This document shows positions 1 through 10,243 of a stretch of DNA of 64,000 nt, piece by piece (position 1 is the first letter of the stretch; each line of letters begins with the position of its first letter). This stretch comes from CAVYWD01 sp963772225 (GTDB taxonomy: Bacteria; Myxococcota; Myxococcia; Myxococcales; UBA5297): assembly GCA_963772225.1 (NCBI GenBank), contig CAVYWD010000001.1, forward strand, positions 1,364,001-1,428,000, given 5' to 3'. The translations under genes and the position numbers were made by a program. Below the pieces are notes generated by a model, which saw nothing but the letters and a program-made list of their open reading frames with translations, did no database searches and was not told where the DNA came from.

Positions 1-404
1 TTGAGGCGCAGGCCGAAGGCCACGTTGTTGTAGACGCTGGTGGCGAACGGGTTCGGCTGCTGGAAGACCATCCCGATGTAGCGGCGCACCGCCACCGGGT
101 CGATGGAGCGGTCGTAGATGTCGCGGCCGCCGAACCGGACGTGGCCCTCGAAGCGGAAGCCGCGCACCAGGTCGTTCATCCGGTTGAGGCACCGCAGCAC
201 CGTGCTCTTGCCGCAGCCGGACGGCCCGATGAAGGCGGTGATGGTGTTCTTGACCACCGGGATCTGCGTGTCGCGAACGGCGCGGAAGCTGCCGTAGTAG
301 AGCTCGCGGATGTGGCAGTCGATGACGACGTTGTCCTTGGCCAAAGCCGGCTCCGGGATGGCGGCGCGGATCGGCCTGGGAGCGGATTCGACGGAGAGGC
401 TCAT
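1..404 (-). CDS. pstB: Phosphate ABC transporter ATP-binding protein PstB (partial)
   Basis: Cytoplasmic ATPase of the high-affinity phosphate importer PstSCAB. The visible N-terminal ~134 residues contain the Walker A motif GPSGCGKST, followed by the VLRCLNRMNDL segment typical of PstB, and the Q-loop region MVFQQPNPF. The C-terminal half (signature motif, Walker B) lies beyond the left window edge. The ATG at 402-404 overlaps the pstA stop as ATGA, indicating translational coupling in the pstSCAB operon. The first ~25 residues before the ABC core are a short extension of no recognised function. Confidence 0.95.
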   Translation of the reverse strand, partial: MSLSVESAPRPIRAAIPEPALAKDNVVIDCHIRELYYGSFRAVRDTQIPVVKNTITAFIGPSGCGKSTVLRCLNRMNDLVRGFRFEGHVRFGGRDIYDRSIDPVAVRRYIGMVFQQPNPFATSVYNNVAFGLRL

Positions 405-1330
405 TGGGTCACCTGCCTGCGAGAGAAACTTTGTCCGACGAGGTTGGCGGCCAGCACCATCAGCACGAGCAGCAGGGCCGCGGCCCAGGCCAGCTCGATC
501 TGGTTGTCGAAGGGCATGCTGGCGAAGTTGTAGATGAGCACCGCCAGCGAGGCGGTGGGGTGCATCGCGTCCAGGTGCCCGTGGTTCAGGAGCCAGTAGT
601 TGCTGAAGAGCGCGGTGAAGATGAGCGGCGCGGTCTCTCCCGCGGCGCGCGCGACCGCGAGCATGACGCCGGTGAGGATGCCGGGCAACGCGGTGGGCAG
701 CAGCACCATCCAGGCGACCTGCGTGGAGGTCGCGCCCATCCCCAGCGCCGCCTCGACCATCTTGGCGGGCACGGCGCGCAGCGCGTCCTCGGCGGTGAGG
801 GTGACGGTGGGGATCATGAGAATGGACAGCGCGATGGCCCCGGCCACAGCCGAGAACCCGCCGGTGAGGAGCACCACCGCGCCGTAGGCGAAGACGCCGG
901 CGAGGATGGACGGGAAGCCGGTGAGCACCTTGGCGGCGAAGCGCACCCCGGTCGCCAGGGGGCCGCCTGGGTTTCGCGCCAGGAAGAGGGCGACCAGAAT
1001 GCACAGCGGCACCGTGACCAGCGTCGCGAGCCCGACCATGAACAGCGAGCCGACGATGGCGTTGCCGAAGCCCCCGCCGCTCTCCAGCGGTGCGGGCGGC
1101 AGCTCGGTGAAGAGCGCGAGGCTCATCTTCCGCCCCCCGCGCCAGAACAGCATCCAGACCACCGAGACGAGCGGGTACAGCGCGAGCAGCGTCATCCCAC
1201 CGACGAGGGCGTCGAGCAGGGCGCCCACCAGCGTCCGCGTGCGGCGCAGCGAGTGCTCCAGCTGCGAGAGGTCGACGCCTTCGAAGGGGTTGAGGTCGGC
1301 GGCGGCGACCGCGGCGGCGTCCGGCGGCAT
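401..1330 (-). CDS. pstA: Phosphate ABC transporter permease PstA
   Basis: Inner-membrane permease of the phosphate importer, 309 residues. It has several hydrophobic helices and the binding-protein-dependent transport EAA-like loop (ALGMGATSTQVAWMVLLP...GI), with FPSILAGVFAYG and RAAGETAPL segments characteristic of PstA. The start is the ATG at 1328-1330, which overlaps the pstC stop as TGATG; the end overlaps pstB. The N-terminal ~45 residues are hydrophilic. A longer open frame upstream of this start is the N-terminus of pstC read through a frameshift and is not part of PstA. Confidence 0.93.
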   Translation of the reverse strand: MPPDAAAVAAADLNPFEGVDLSQLEHSLRRTRTLVGALLDALVGGMTLLALYPLVSVVWMLFWRGGRKMSLALFTELPPAPLESGGGFGNAIVGSLFMVGLATLVTVPLCILVALFLARNPGGPLATGVRFAAKVLTGFPSILAGVFAYGAVVLLTGGFSAVAGAIALSILMIPTVTLTAEDALRAVPAKMVEAALGMGATSTQVAWMVLLPTALPGILTGVMLAVARAAGETAPLIFTALFSNYWLLNHGHLDAMHPTASLAVLIYNFASMPFDNQIELAWAAALLLVLMVLAANLVGQSFSRRQVTQ

Positions 1331-2347
1331 CAGCGAGCTCCTTCGAGTTGGCGCGACGCGCGCTGGAGGATGGCGGCCCCCACGGCGTTCACCGCGAGCG
1401 TGATGCCCAGCAACACCAGCGCCGCGTACATGAGGATGGTGACCTGCTTGGGACCGGCCTCGGGGAAGCTGTTGGCGAGCAGCGCCGCGAGGGTGTTGGC
1501 GGGCGAGAAGAGCGAGACGCTGATGCGGTTGGAGTTTCCGACCAACATCGCCAGCGCCATGGTCTCGCCCAGCGCCCGCCCGAAGGCGAGCACCACCCCT
1601 CCGAAGATGCCGCGCGCGGCGGTGGGCAGGATCACCGCGAAGATCGTCTCCCAGCGAGTGGCGCCCAGACCGTAGGCGGCCATGCGCAGCTTCCCGGGGA
1701 CCGAGACCAGGGCGTCGCGGCTGATCGCGGTGACCGTGGGCATGATCATGATGCCCAGCACCAGCACCGCCGGCAGCACGCCCGGGCCCGCGAGGTCGGT
1801 GCTGAAGAGCGGCACCCACCCCAGGTTCGCGTGGAGCCACGCCGCGAACGGGCGAATCATCGGGATGACCACGAAGATGCCCCACAGCCCGTAGACCACG
1901 CTGGGGATGGCCGCCAACAGCTCCACCAGGTTGCGGAGCAGGTGCTCGAGCTGGTCCGGCACCTGGGAAAAGCCCGGCCGCAGCTCGAGCTTCAGGAGGC
2001 TCAGCACGGCGTAGGCCGATTGGGCGAGGTAGCCCTCCGCCAAAAAGACCGCCGCCGCGAGCCCGAAGGCCGTCCCCACCGCCAGTCCGAGCAGCGAGGT
2101 GTAGAGCGTCCCCCAGAATCTCCGGGAGGATGCCGTAGACCCCTTGGTTCGGGTCCCAGACGGTCCCGGTGAGGAAGCCCGGTCCCAGCTCCTTCATCGC
2201 CGGCGCCGCCGCGGACGCGATGCGGAGCGCGATGAAGACCCCCAGCGCCAGCAGCAGCGCCGCCGCGGCCTGGCACAGCCTCCTGAAGAGCCGGTCGGCG
2301 CCGAGCTGCAGGCGCGAAGGGGCGCGCGCGATCGCGTCGTCCGCCAT
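1330..2347 (-). CDS. pstC: Phosphate ABC transporter permease PstC, reading frame interrupted
   Basis: Second permease of the phosphate importer. The N-terminal part begins with the ATG at 2345-2347 and runs to GVYGILPEIL. The remainder (GTLYTSLLGLAVG, SVVYGLWGIFVV, GRALGETMALAMLVGN) is in another frame and ends at 1330. The shift falls at a run of five C on the plus strand (2110-2114). Removing one base rejoins the frames into a 338-residue protein of normal PstC length with the expected junction GILPEILGTLYTS. A sequencing or assembly error is the simplest reading. It starts 3 bases after the pstS stop and overlaps pstA. Confidence 0.85.
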
Positions 2348-2350
2348 GGG

Positions 2351-3430
2351 CTAGCCCGAGACCACGGTCTTGAGGGCGGCCTGGACCCGCTCGACGGCGT
2401 TCGGCGGGAGCGGGATGTAGCCCAACGCCTCGGCGTCCTTCTGGCCCTGGGTGACCCCGTACTTGAGCAGCTCGATGAGCGCGTCGTGCTTCTTCACGTC
2501 CGCGTACTTCCGGTAGAGCATGATCCAGGTATAAGTGACGATGGGGTAGGCGTCTTTGGCCTCGGGGTCCGAGCTCCAGGCGATGAGGTCGTCGGGCAGC
2601 GCCGCGGACGCGAGCGCCGCCTGGCCCGAGGCGGTGTTCGCCTCCACGTACGCGCCCGACTTGTTCTCGAGAACCGCCATCGCCAGGCCTTGGCTCCTGG
2701 CATAGCCGTACTCCACGTAGCCCACCGAGCCGGGCGTGGTCTTCAACGCGGCGGTCACGCCCTCGTTGCCCTTGGAGCGGGTGCCGACCGGCCAGTTCGG
2801 CATCTTGTTCACGCCCGGGCTCTTGGCGAAGGCCTCGCTGATGGCGCTCAGGTGCTTGGAGAAGACGAAGCTCGTGCCGCTGGAGTCGGCGCGCACCACG
2901 ACGTTGATGGGGAGGTCCGGGAGCTTCGCACCCGGGTTGGCCGCGGCGATGGCCGGGTCGTTCCACTTCTTCACGTCGCCGAGGAAGATGCCGGCGTACG
3001 CCTTGCGCGAGAGCCTGAGCTGCTTCACCTCCGGCAGGTTGAAGGCGAGCACGATGGAGCCGGCGGTCATGGGGATGAGCTGCGCGCCCACGTCCACCCG
3101 GGCCATCTCCTCCGGGGTCATCGCCGCGTCGCTGGCGCCGAAGTCGACGGTTCTATCAATGAAGCTCTTCACCCCGCTGCCCGAGCCCACCGACTGGTAG
3201 TCGACCTGGAGGTTGGCCTTGCTGGCGCTGAAGGCCTTGAACCATTTCAGGTACAGCGGCGCCGGGAAGCTGGCGCCCGCGCCCTGGATCCGGACGAGGT
3301 CGCTCGCGGCCGCGGGAGCGGGAGCCGCGGCGGCCGTCGCGGCCGGGGCCTTGTTGGCGTCGGTGCAGGCGAGCCCCAGGGCAAGCAAGGCGGCGAGAGG
3401 AGCGATGCGGTTCGAATCCCAGGTCTTCAT
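2351..3430 (-). CDS. pstS: Phosphate-binding lipoprotein PstS
   Basis: Periplasmic phosphate-binding subunit, 359 residues, first gene of the operon. The start is the ATG at 3428-3430, which gives a lipoprotein signal peptide with lipobox LGLAC; the open frame extends further upstream but without a signal sequence. PstS features include IQGAGASFPAPLYLKWF, YQSVGSGSGVKSF, DFGASDAAM and VVRADSSGTSFVFSKHL. The Ala/Pro linker after the Cys is short, unlike the Asp-Ala-Gly linkers of the hydrolases further on. Control by a PhoB-like regulator would be expected, but only one weak half-site resembling a Pho box is visible upstream. Confidence 0.95.
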   Translation of the reverse strand: MKTWDSNRIAPLAALLALGLACTDANKAPAATAAAAPAPAAASDLVRIQGAGASFPAPLYLKWFKAFSASKANLQVDYQSVGSGSGVKSFIDRTVDFGASDAAMTPEEMARVDVGAQLIPMTAGSIVLAFNLPEVKQLRLSRKAYAGIFLGDVKKWNDPAIAAANPGAKLPDLPINVVVRADSSGTSFVFSKHLSAISEAFAKSPGVNKMPNWPVGTRSKGNEGVTAALKTTPGSVGYVEYGYARSQGLAMAVLENKSGAYVEANTASGQAALASAALPDDLIAWSSDPEAKDAYPIVTYTWIMLYRKYADVKKHDALIELLKYGVTQGQKDAEALGYIPLPPNAVERVQAALKTVVSG

Positions 3431-3802
3431 GAAAGATCTCCATCGCCCGCTGCCAGTCGACGGCCGCAAACGCGATGACAGAAAGGCAAGGCAGTGAGTC
3501 GCGAGGCGATGTGTAGCTGGGGGCGATTGGGATTTCGCGTCGGTCTCGTGACGTTTGCGTATCACGGCCTCAGCGATAGGCCCCGCCGGCCCTTTCGGTG
3601 ATTCTCGACCCCCCCGGGTCCAGCGAGGACTCGGCGCGGCGGCCGGAGCGTGAGGTCCGTCCCGGCTCGCGGAGGTCCGGCCTTCATCCCGAGCGGGAAC
3701 CGACTCGAGGTGCTCGGCCCAATTTGCGCCGACCTGCGCGAGGTCATCCGGCCGCTTCAACTCAGCGTTGCGGCGCGACGCTACCGAGCTCGGGGGGCCT
3801 GG
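3431..3802. other. Intergenic region upstream of pstS
   Basis: No convincing gene. On the minus strand CTGTCAT (3475-3481) matches half of a Pho box 45 bases upstream of pstS, but the second half-site at 11-base spacing is not recognisable, so phosphate control is only suspected. The small open frames here are antisense or GC-driven. Confidence 0.35.
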
Positions 3803-5052
3803 TCATCGGGCGGGGCCGGGGCCGTGGACCATCGCCTGGGTCGGCCGCGGATGGAGCGGCGGCGAGCAAGCGGCTCGCGCCAACGAGTCACCCAGGGAAT
3901 GTGTCTTCAAGAAATCGAGCATCTCGGGCTCGAAGTCGACTCCGGTCCCATCGTCGATCCCGTTGGGCCAGCGGCCGTGATTGGTCGCCCAGTCGCTCGG
4001 CGGGCAGAGCTTTGGGAGCATGCAAGCGGGCTCGAGCTTCCCACTCGAGAGGATGAGGCGCTTCACGTTCGGATCTGGACCTTCTGCTTGAGGTCGGCAA
4101 TCCACGGCTCCACCGCGTAGCCGGGCTCGATGGCCACTTTCGCTCGCCAGAAATCGGCCTGGGCGGTGCTGCAGACGATGAAATCGCACGCGTGCCCAAG
4201 GATGAGAATCGGCACGGCGGAGCGTGGATACGGCTCGAGTTGGCAGGAGGGATTGTGCTCGAGGTTGATGTTGTTGAAGGGGTCGGCCGCGCTGTAGCCG
4301 ACCGCGGCGGCGACCCGCTGGCCCCCAGGCGTCGAGGTGGCGTGCCGGGCGATGGCATAGAGCTGCGCGAAGAAACCTCCGTTGGACCACCCAACGACGT
4401 AGATGCGATCCCAATCGACGGATCCCCCTGCCGCGACCTGGTCCATCAAGCGGTCGAGGTTGGCGATATCCGGGTTGCTGCTGGGCGAGGCCAGGTCTCG
4501 AAAATAGAAGTCGTGATGGTGGCCGTCTCGCGGGAAGTCGGTCGGATAGTGCAGGTTGCGGCCTTGCACGGAGAGCAGGAAGAACCCGGGCCGGCGACAA
4601 TCGCCGGTCAAGTCGAAGCTCTCGGCCTTCGCGCGCAGCGTCGTGTGGTTGTAGACGCCGTCGGCCAGACCTCCGCCCCCGCCGTGCAGCCAGACCACGA
4701 GCGGGCGCGGTGCCGCGGGCGACGCCGAAGGCGGCCTGTAGAGGCAGGCGTAGCGGACGACGCCGGCGGGGTCGGTCCATTCGAGCGGCGGGCCGTCGTC
4801 GAAGGCCGGCGCTCCCGCGGCGGTCGTGTGGCACGCCGGCTTGACCGAGGCCGTGGTGATCGGAGTGCGCGTGAGCTCTGGAGCGGGGCCGACGCAAGGG
4901 TCGTCGGGCGAGCAGACCTTCAGCGGAGCCGCCAGCCCGGTCGTCGGGTTGCATTTCCATCGACGGGCGCTGTCATAGGGCGCCGCTTCGACGCGGGTCG
5001 CGAAGCCTGCCGTCCCTGCTGCCAGTGCCAAGAGGGCGAGGCCCGCTCTCAT
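3803..5052 (-). CDS. Secreted alpha/beta-hydrolase (polyhydroxybutyrate-depolymerase/feruloyl-esterase-like), frame interrupted
   Basis: Exported esterase-type enzyme. It has a signal peptide (MRAGLALLALAAGTAGFATRVEA), an oxyanion-hole segment VVWLHGGGGG and a nucleophile elbow GWSNGG. The first frame ends early at 4063 (KQKVQIRT). The expected C-terminus, including NHGRWPNGI and EPEMLDFLKTHSLG, continues in another frame down to 3803. Adding one G at about 4075 gives KVQDPNVKRLILSSG and a 416-residue product, so a one-base deletion is inferred. The histidine of NHGRW is a good candidate for the catalytic His. The ATG at 5050-5052 overlaps the stop of a small upstream frame. The substrate cannot be told from sequence. 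Confidence 0.75.
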
Positions 5053-5351
5053 GGCCTGACCGGCTCGCGCTCGGGTTGTTTCGCGTCGGCGGGTGAGGCA
5101 GCGCTGACGGCGGCACCGGCCTCCGAGGACGACGGCGGAGGAATGCGGACTGCCGCGTCGGCGATCGCCCGCACAAGCACAAGATCGTTGGCTGCGTTCT
5201 TCTTCAATGCCAGCTGCCGTGCGAGCTCGGCGGCGAGTGGGCACAGGCCGGGACCCGCGAAGGAGAGGGGGTGGACAGCAGCGCGTTCTTCGCTCGCACG
5301 GAGGAGACACCTCTTTCCCCGGCCGAGACGGGTCCTGTCGTTGTCACTCAA
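5049..5351 (-). CDS. Small hypothetical protein, ATGA-coupled to the downstream esterase
   Basis: A 100-residue frame whose TGA overlaps the ATG of the esterase (ATGA), the usual mark of translational coupling. The product is basic at the N-terminus and Ala/Pro-rich at the C-terminus, with a central amphipathic stretch (LARQLALKKNAANDLVLVRAI). There is no signal peptide and no family I recognise. The coupling is the main support; it may still be a chance open frame. Confidence 0.3.
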   Translation of the reverse strand: MSDNDRTRLGRGKRCLLRASEERAAVHPLSFAGPGLCPLAAELARQLALKKNAANDLVLVRAIADAAVRIPPPSSSEAGAAVSAASPADAKQPEREPVRP

Positions 5352-5518
5352 ACCTACAGACGAATAGCGCGGCGCCGCTATTCATCCGGCGCGAAGCCCG
5401 GACCGGAAACACTACCGAGCGATGTGATTTTGCACGCCTTTTTTACACATCATGCCACCCACAATGCGCCTGCCACACCCGCGCTCAGGTCGAGTTCGAA
5501 CCGAACCGGTTTGACCTC

Positions 5519-5620
5519 AAACCTAACCCGGCCAAGCCGGAGCCAAAGAGGGTTGCCAGGGCTTCGGGCGCCTGGAGCCTGGAGTCTTTGCCAGCCAGCA
5601 CCGAGTTCGCGCCGAAGGGA

Positions 5621-5623
<3 letters not shown>
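5519..5623 (-). repeat. 3'-end palindromic repeat, copy 1 (after the H+-pyrophosphatase gene)
   Basis: Read on the minus strand it begins TAGTCCCTTCGGCGCGAACTC, whose TAG is the stop codon of the pyrophosphatase gene, and ends GGCAACCCTCTTTGG...GGCCGGGTTAGG. The core carries ACTCCAGGCTCCAGG-type hairpin arms. Same family as 16892, 55641, 55750 and 62572. Confidence 0.8.
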
Positions 5624-8239
<2,616 letters not shown>

Positions 8240-8289
8240 GGGGTCGGGGCTCGTCGTGAGCGTCAGGGTTTTCGGGAGGGTGCGGTCGG

Positions 8290-9051
8290 TCAGCTCGTCT
8301 GGGCCGAGCGCCACCAGCGGGCGTGCTCGGTCTCCAGCACCCGGCGCTCGGGGAACCGGAAGAACAGGACCTTGCCCGAGCCCCCCGCGTAGAAGCCGCG
8401 CCCTACCGTCCGGTAGAAGGCATGGATGGCGGGCGTGCGCGACACCGTCTTCGTGTACTTCTCTGGGCTCGCCGCCATCTCATCGATGCAGCTCGAGAGG
8501 TGGGCCGGGTCCTCGTAGGGCAGGTAGCCCGCCAGCCGCCCTCCCTCGCGATCCAGGAGCAGATCCGCGAAGAAGAGCTGGGGCACGTAGAGCGGCACTT
8601 CCGGGTCGGTCATGAAGCGCAAAAAGGCCGTCGGCTTGAGCCTGGACGCGATGAGCGGCGCGACGGGGCTGAGCTCCTGGTAGAGGAACTCGGTGGCCTC
8701 CGGGCAATCGTCGGGCTCGCTGGGAGCAAGCGAGAGGACGCGCCCGTCGAGCGTGACCAGGTGCAGCCGCTGGACGGCCGAGAGGTTCAGGTTCTCGAGG
8801 ACGCGGTAGATGCTGACGTACTTGCTGTGCTTGGGGCTGCCGTCGGCGTGCGGCACGCAGCGCGCCTCGATGTCGCGCAGCCGGAAGACGTCGGGCCCCA
8901 GCCTGGCCCGATCGATCTCGAAGAACATGAGGCTTCCGCGCGCGAGCTTGCGCGTGCCGGTGGCCATGTAGTGCCCGAACTCCTCCGGCTCGAGGTGCGA
9001 GGCAATCAGCGCCTCGCAGCGGTAGCACAGCATGTAGAGGCGAATTTTCAC
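8290..9051 (-). CDS. Unknown protein with two copies of an L-x-P-E-E-F-type motif
   Basis: 253 residues, no signal peptide, no recognised domain. It contains two related stretches of about 35 residues: one starting LIASHLEPEEFGHYM and ending LMFFEIDRAR, the other starting LIASRLKPTAFLRFM and ending LFFADLLLDR. The neighbour at 9091-9951 has the same kind of stretch twice, so the two genes are paralogues. The start is taken as GTG at 9049-9051, with GAGG about 10 bases upstream. It lies 39 bases after the upstream gene and 50 before hppA, so it is probably co-transcribed with both. Cys5 and Cys8 are the only closely spaced cysteines. Confidence 0.7.
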   Translation of the reverse strand: MKIRLYMLCYRCEALIASHLEPEEFGHYMATGTRKLARGSLMFFEIDRARLGPDVFRLRDIEARCVPHADGSPKHSKYVSIYRVLENLNLSAVQRLHLVTLDGRVLSLAPSEPDDCPEATEFLYQELSPVAPLIASRLKPTAFLRFMTDPEVPLYVPQLFFADLLLDREGGRLAGYLPYEDPAHLSSCIDEMAASPEKYTKTVSRTPAIHAFYRTVGRGFYAGGSGKVLFFRFPERRVLETEHARWWRSAQTS

Positions 9052-9090
9052 GCGACAGGACCTCGAGGGAAAAGGGACGTCAGGCGAGTG

Positions 9091-9951
9091 CTAGCCCTCG
9101 GCGCGCAGCCACTGCGACGGCACCGGCTTGTCGATCCTCCAGGCCACGAGGTGCTCGCGGTCGGCCAGGTAGAGGCCTCCCTCCTCGCCGTTGAAGCCGA
9201 CCCAGTACGTGAAGGGGACCTGGTTGAGCAGGCCGCCCGACGCCAGCGTCTTGGTCTTCTTGCTCGTGGTGGTGAGCTCGTCCATGGCTCCGGCGAGCAC
9301 GCTGTCGGCCACCAGGTGGTGTTTGGCGAGGCCGGTGAGCTCCGCGAAGGCCAGGTGCCGGAAGATCTTCCCCGACCGGTGTGTGGCGTACCAGGCGTAC
9401 TCCTCCGGCGAGAGGTTGGAGAGCACCAGCATCTCCATCGGAGACAGCACCAGGTAGAAGCGCGGCTTGCGTTCGGGCGGAGCCGGGCAGCCCACGCGCG
9501 CGGCCACCTCGTCGGACGTCAGCGCCTCGTCACAGCTGTGGTTTGCGAAGCGCAGCAGCTCGTTCGGACCCTTCAGCTCCAGCGCCCGGCCGCTGGTCTT
9601 GACCAAGTAGGCGCGGCGCACGGCGTCGATGGAGATGCAGTGCAGAGCGTTGTTGGACAGCGCGGTCTTGGTCTTCTTGCCGCCCATGGCCGCCTTGAGC
9701 GCCTCGGCGATGTCGTGGGCCGGGCTGCGCCAGCCGCCCTCGTCCAGGAACTCCATCGACGGCCTGCCTCCCTCGTGCGGCAGCTCGAGGAAGACGGACC
9801 GGCCGTTGAAATGCTTGGCCGAGCCGGGGCAGCGATGCCAGCCGAGGCCCTCGACGCTGAGGCTGGTCGCCACCAACGCGCCAAGCGGGAGCGTGGCGAT
9901 CAATTTGACGTCCTGGGGTGCGCGCGCCTGCGGAGTAGAATGGATGTCCAA
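9091..9951 (-). CDS. Unknown protein, paralogue of the 8290-9051 product
   Basis: 286 residues, cytoplasmic by appearance. Repeated stretches: LVATSLSVEGLGWHRCPGS...SVFLEL near residues 27-60, and MLVLSNLSPEEYAWYATHR...LAFAEL near 174-208. Both resemble the duplicated stretches of the next gene. Two short basic segments (GGKKTKT and SKKTKTLASGG) are themselves alike, again suggesting internal duplication. The start appears to be TTG at 9949-9951 with GAGG upstream; no ATG or GTG lies in a better position. First gene of the presumed operon that ends with hppA. Function unknown. Confidence 0.65.
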   Translation of the reverse strand: MDIHSTPQARAPQDVKLIATLPLGALVATSLSVEGLGWHRCPGSAKHFNGRSVFLELPHEGGRPSMEFLDEGGWRSPAHDIAEALKAAMGGKKTKTALSNNALHCISIDAVRRAYLVKTSGRALELKGPNELLRFANHSCDEALTSDEVAARVGCPAPPERKPRFYLVLSPMEMLVLSNLSPEEYAWYATHRSGKIFRHLAFAELTGLAKHHLVADSVLAGAMDELTTTSKKTKTLASGGLLNQVPFTYWVGFNGEEGGLYLADREHLVAWRIDKPVPSQWLRAEG

Positions 9952-10243
9952 AATGGGCCTCGGTCGTCGATGTGCTGTCAGACGCGCCGGACCCTAGTCC
10001 TCGCAGCGAGGCGATCAAGAGACGGGCCCTCGGCTGGACGGGCGCAGGGCGGCTGCAAAGCGGACACTCGCCCGGCTCCTCTGCCCACGAGCAGGCCCCT
10101 GCCCTTTTTGTCAGAATCCTGAGGTGCACCTTCGACAAAACTGAGGCCCCGAAAGCCTCGCGGTTCAGCGATTTCGCGGACTTCGCCAATGGCACCGCCC
10201 TCGCACTGTCAGGCTTCGATCGGCCTTTCCTAAGGAGACTCCC

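Noticed and set aside
3475..3481. Pho box upstream of pstS
   Set aside because: Only one half-site (CTGTCAT) is clear; the second at 11-base spacing is not recognisable.
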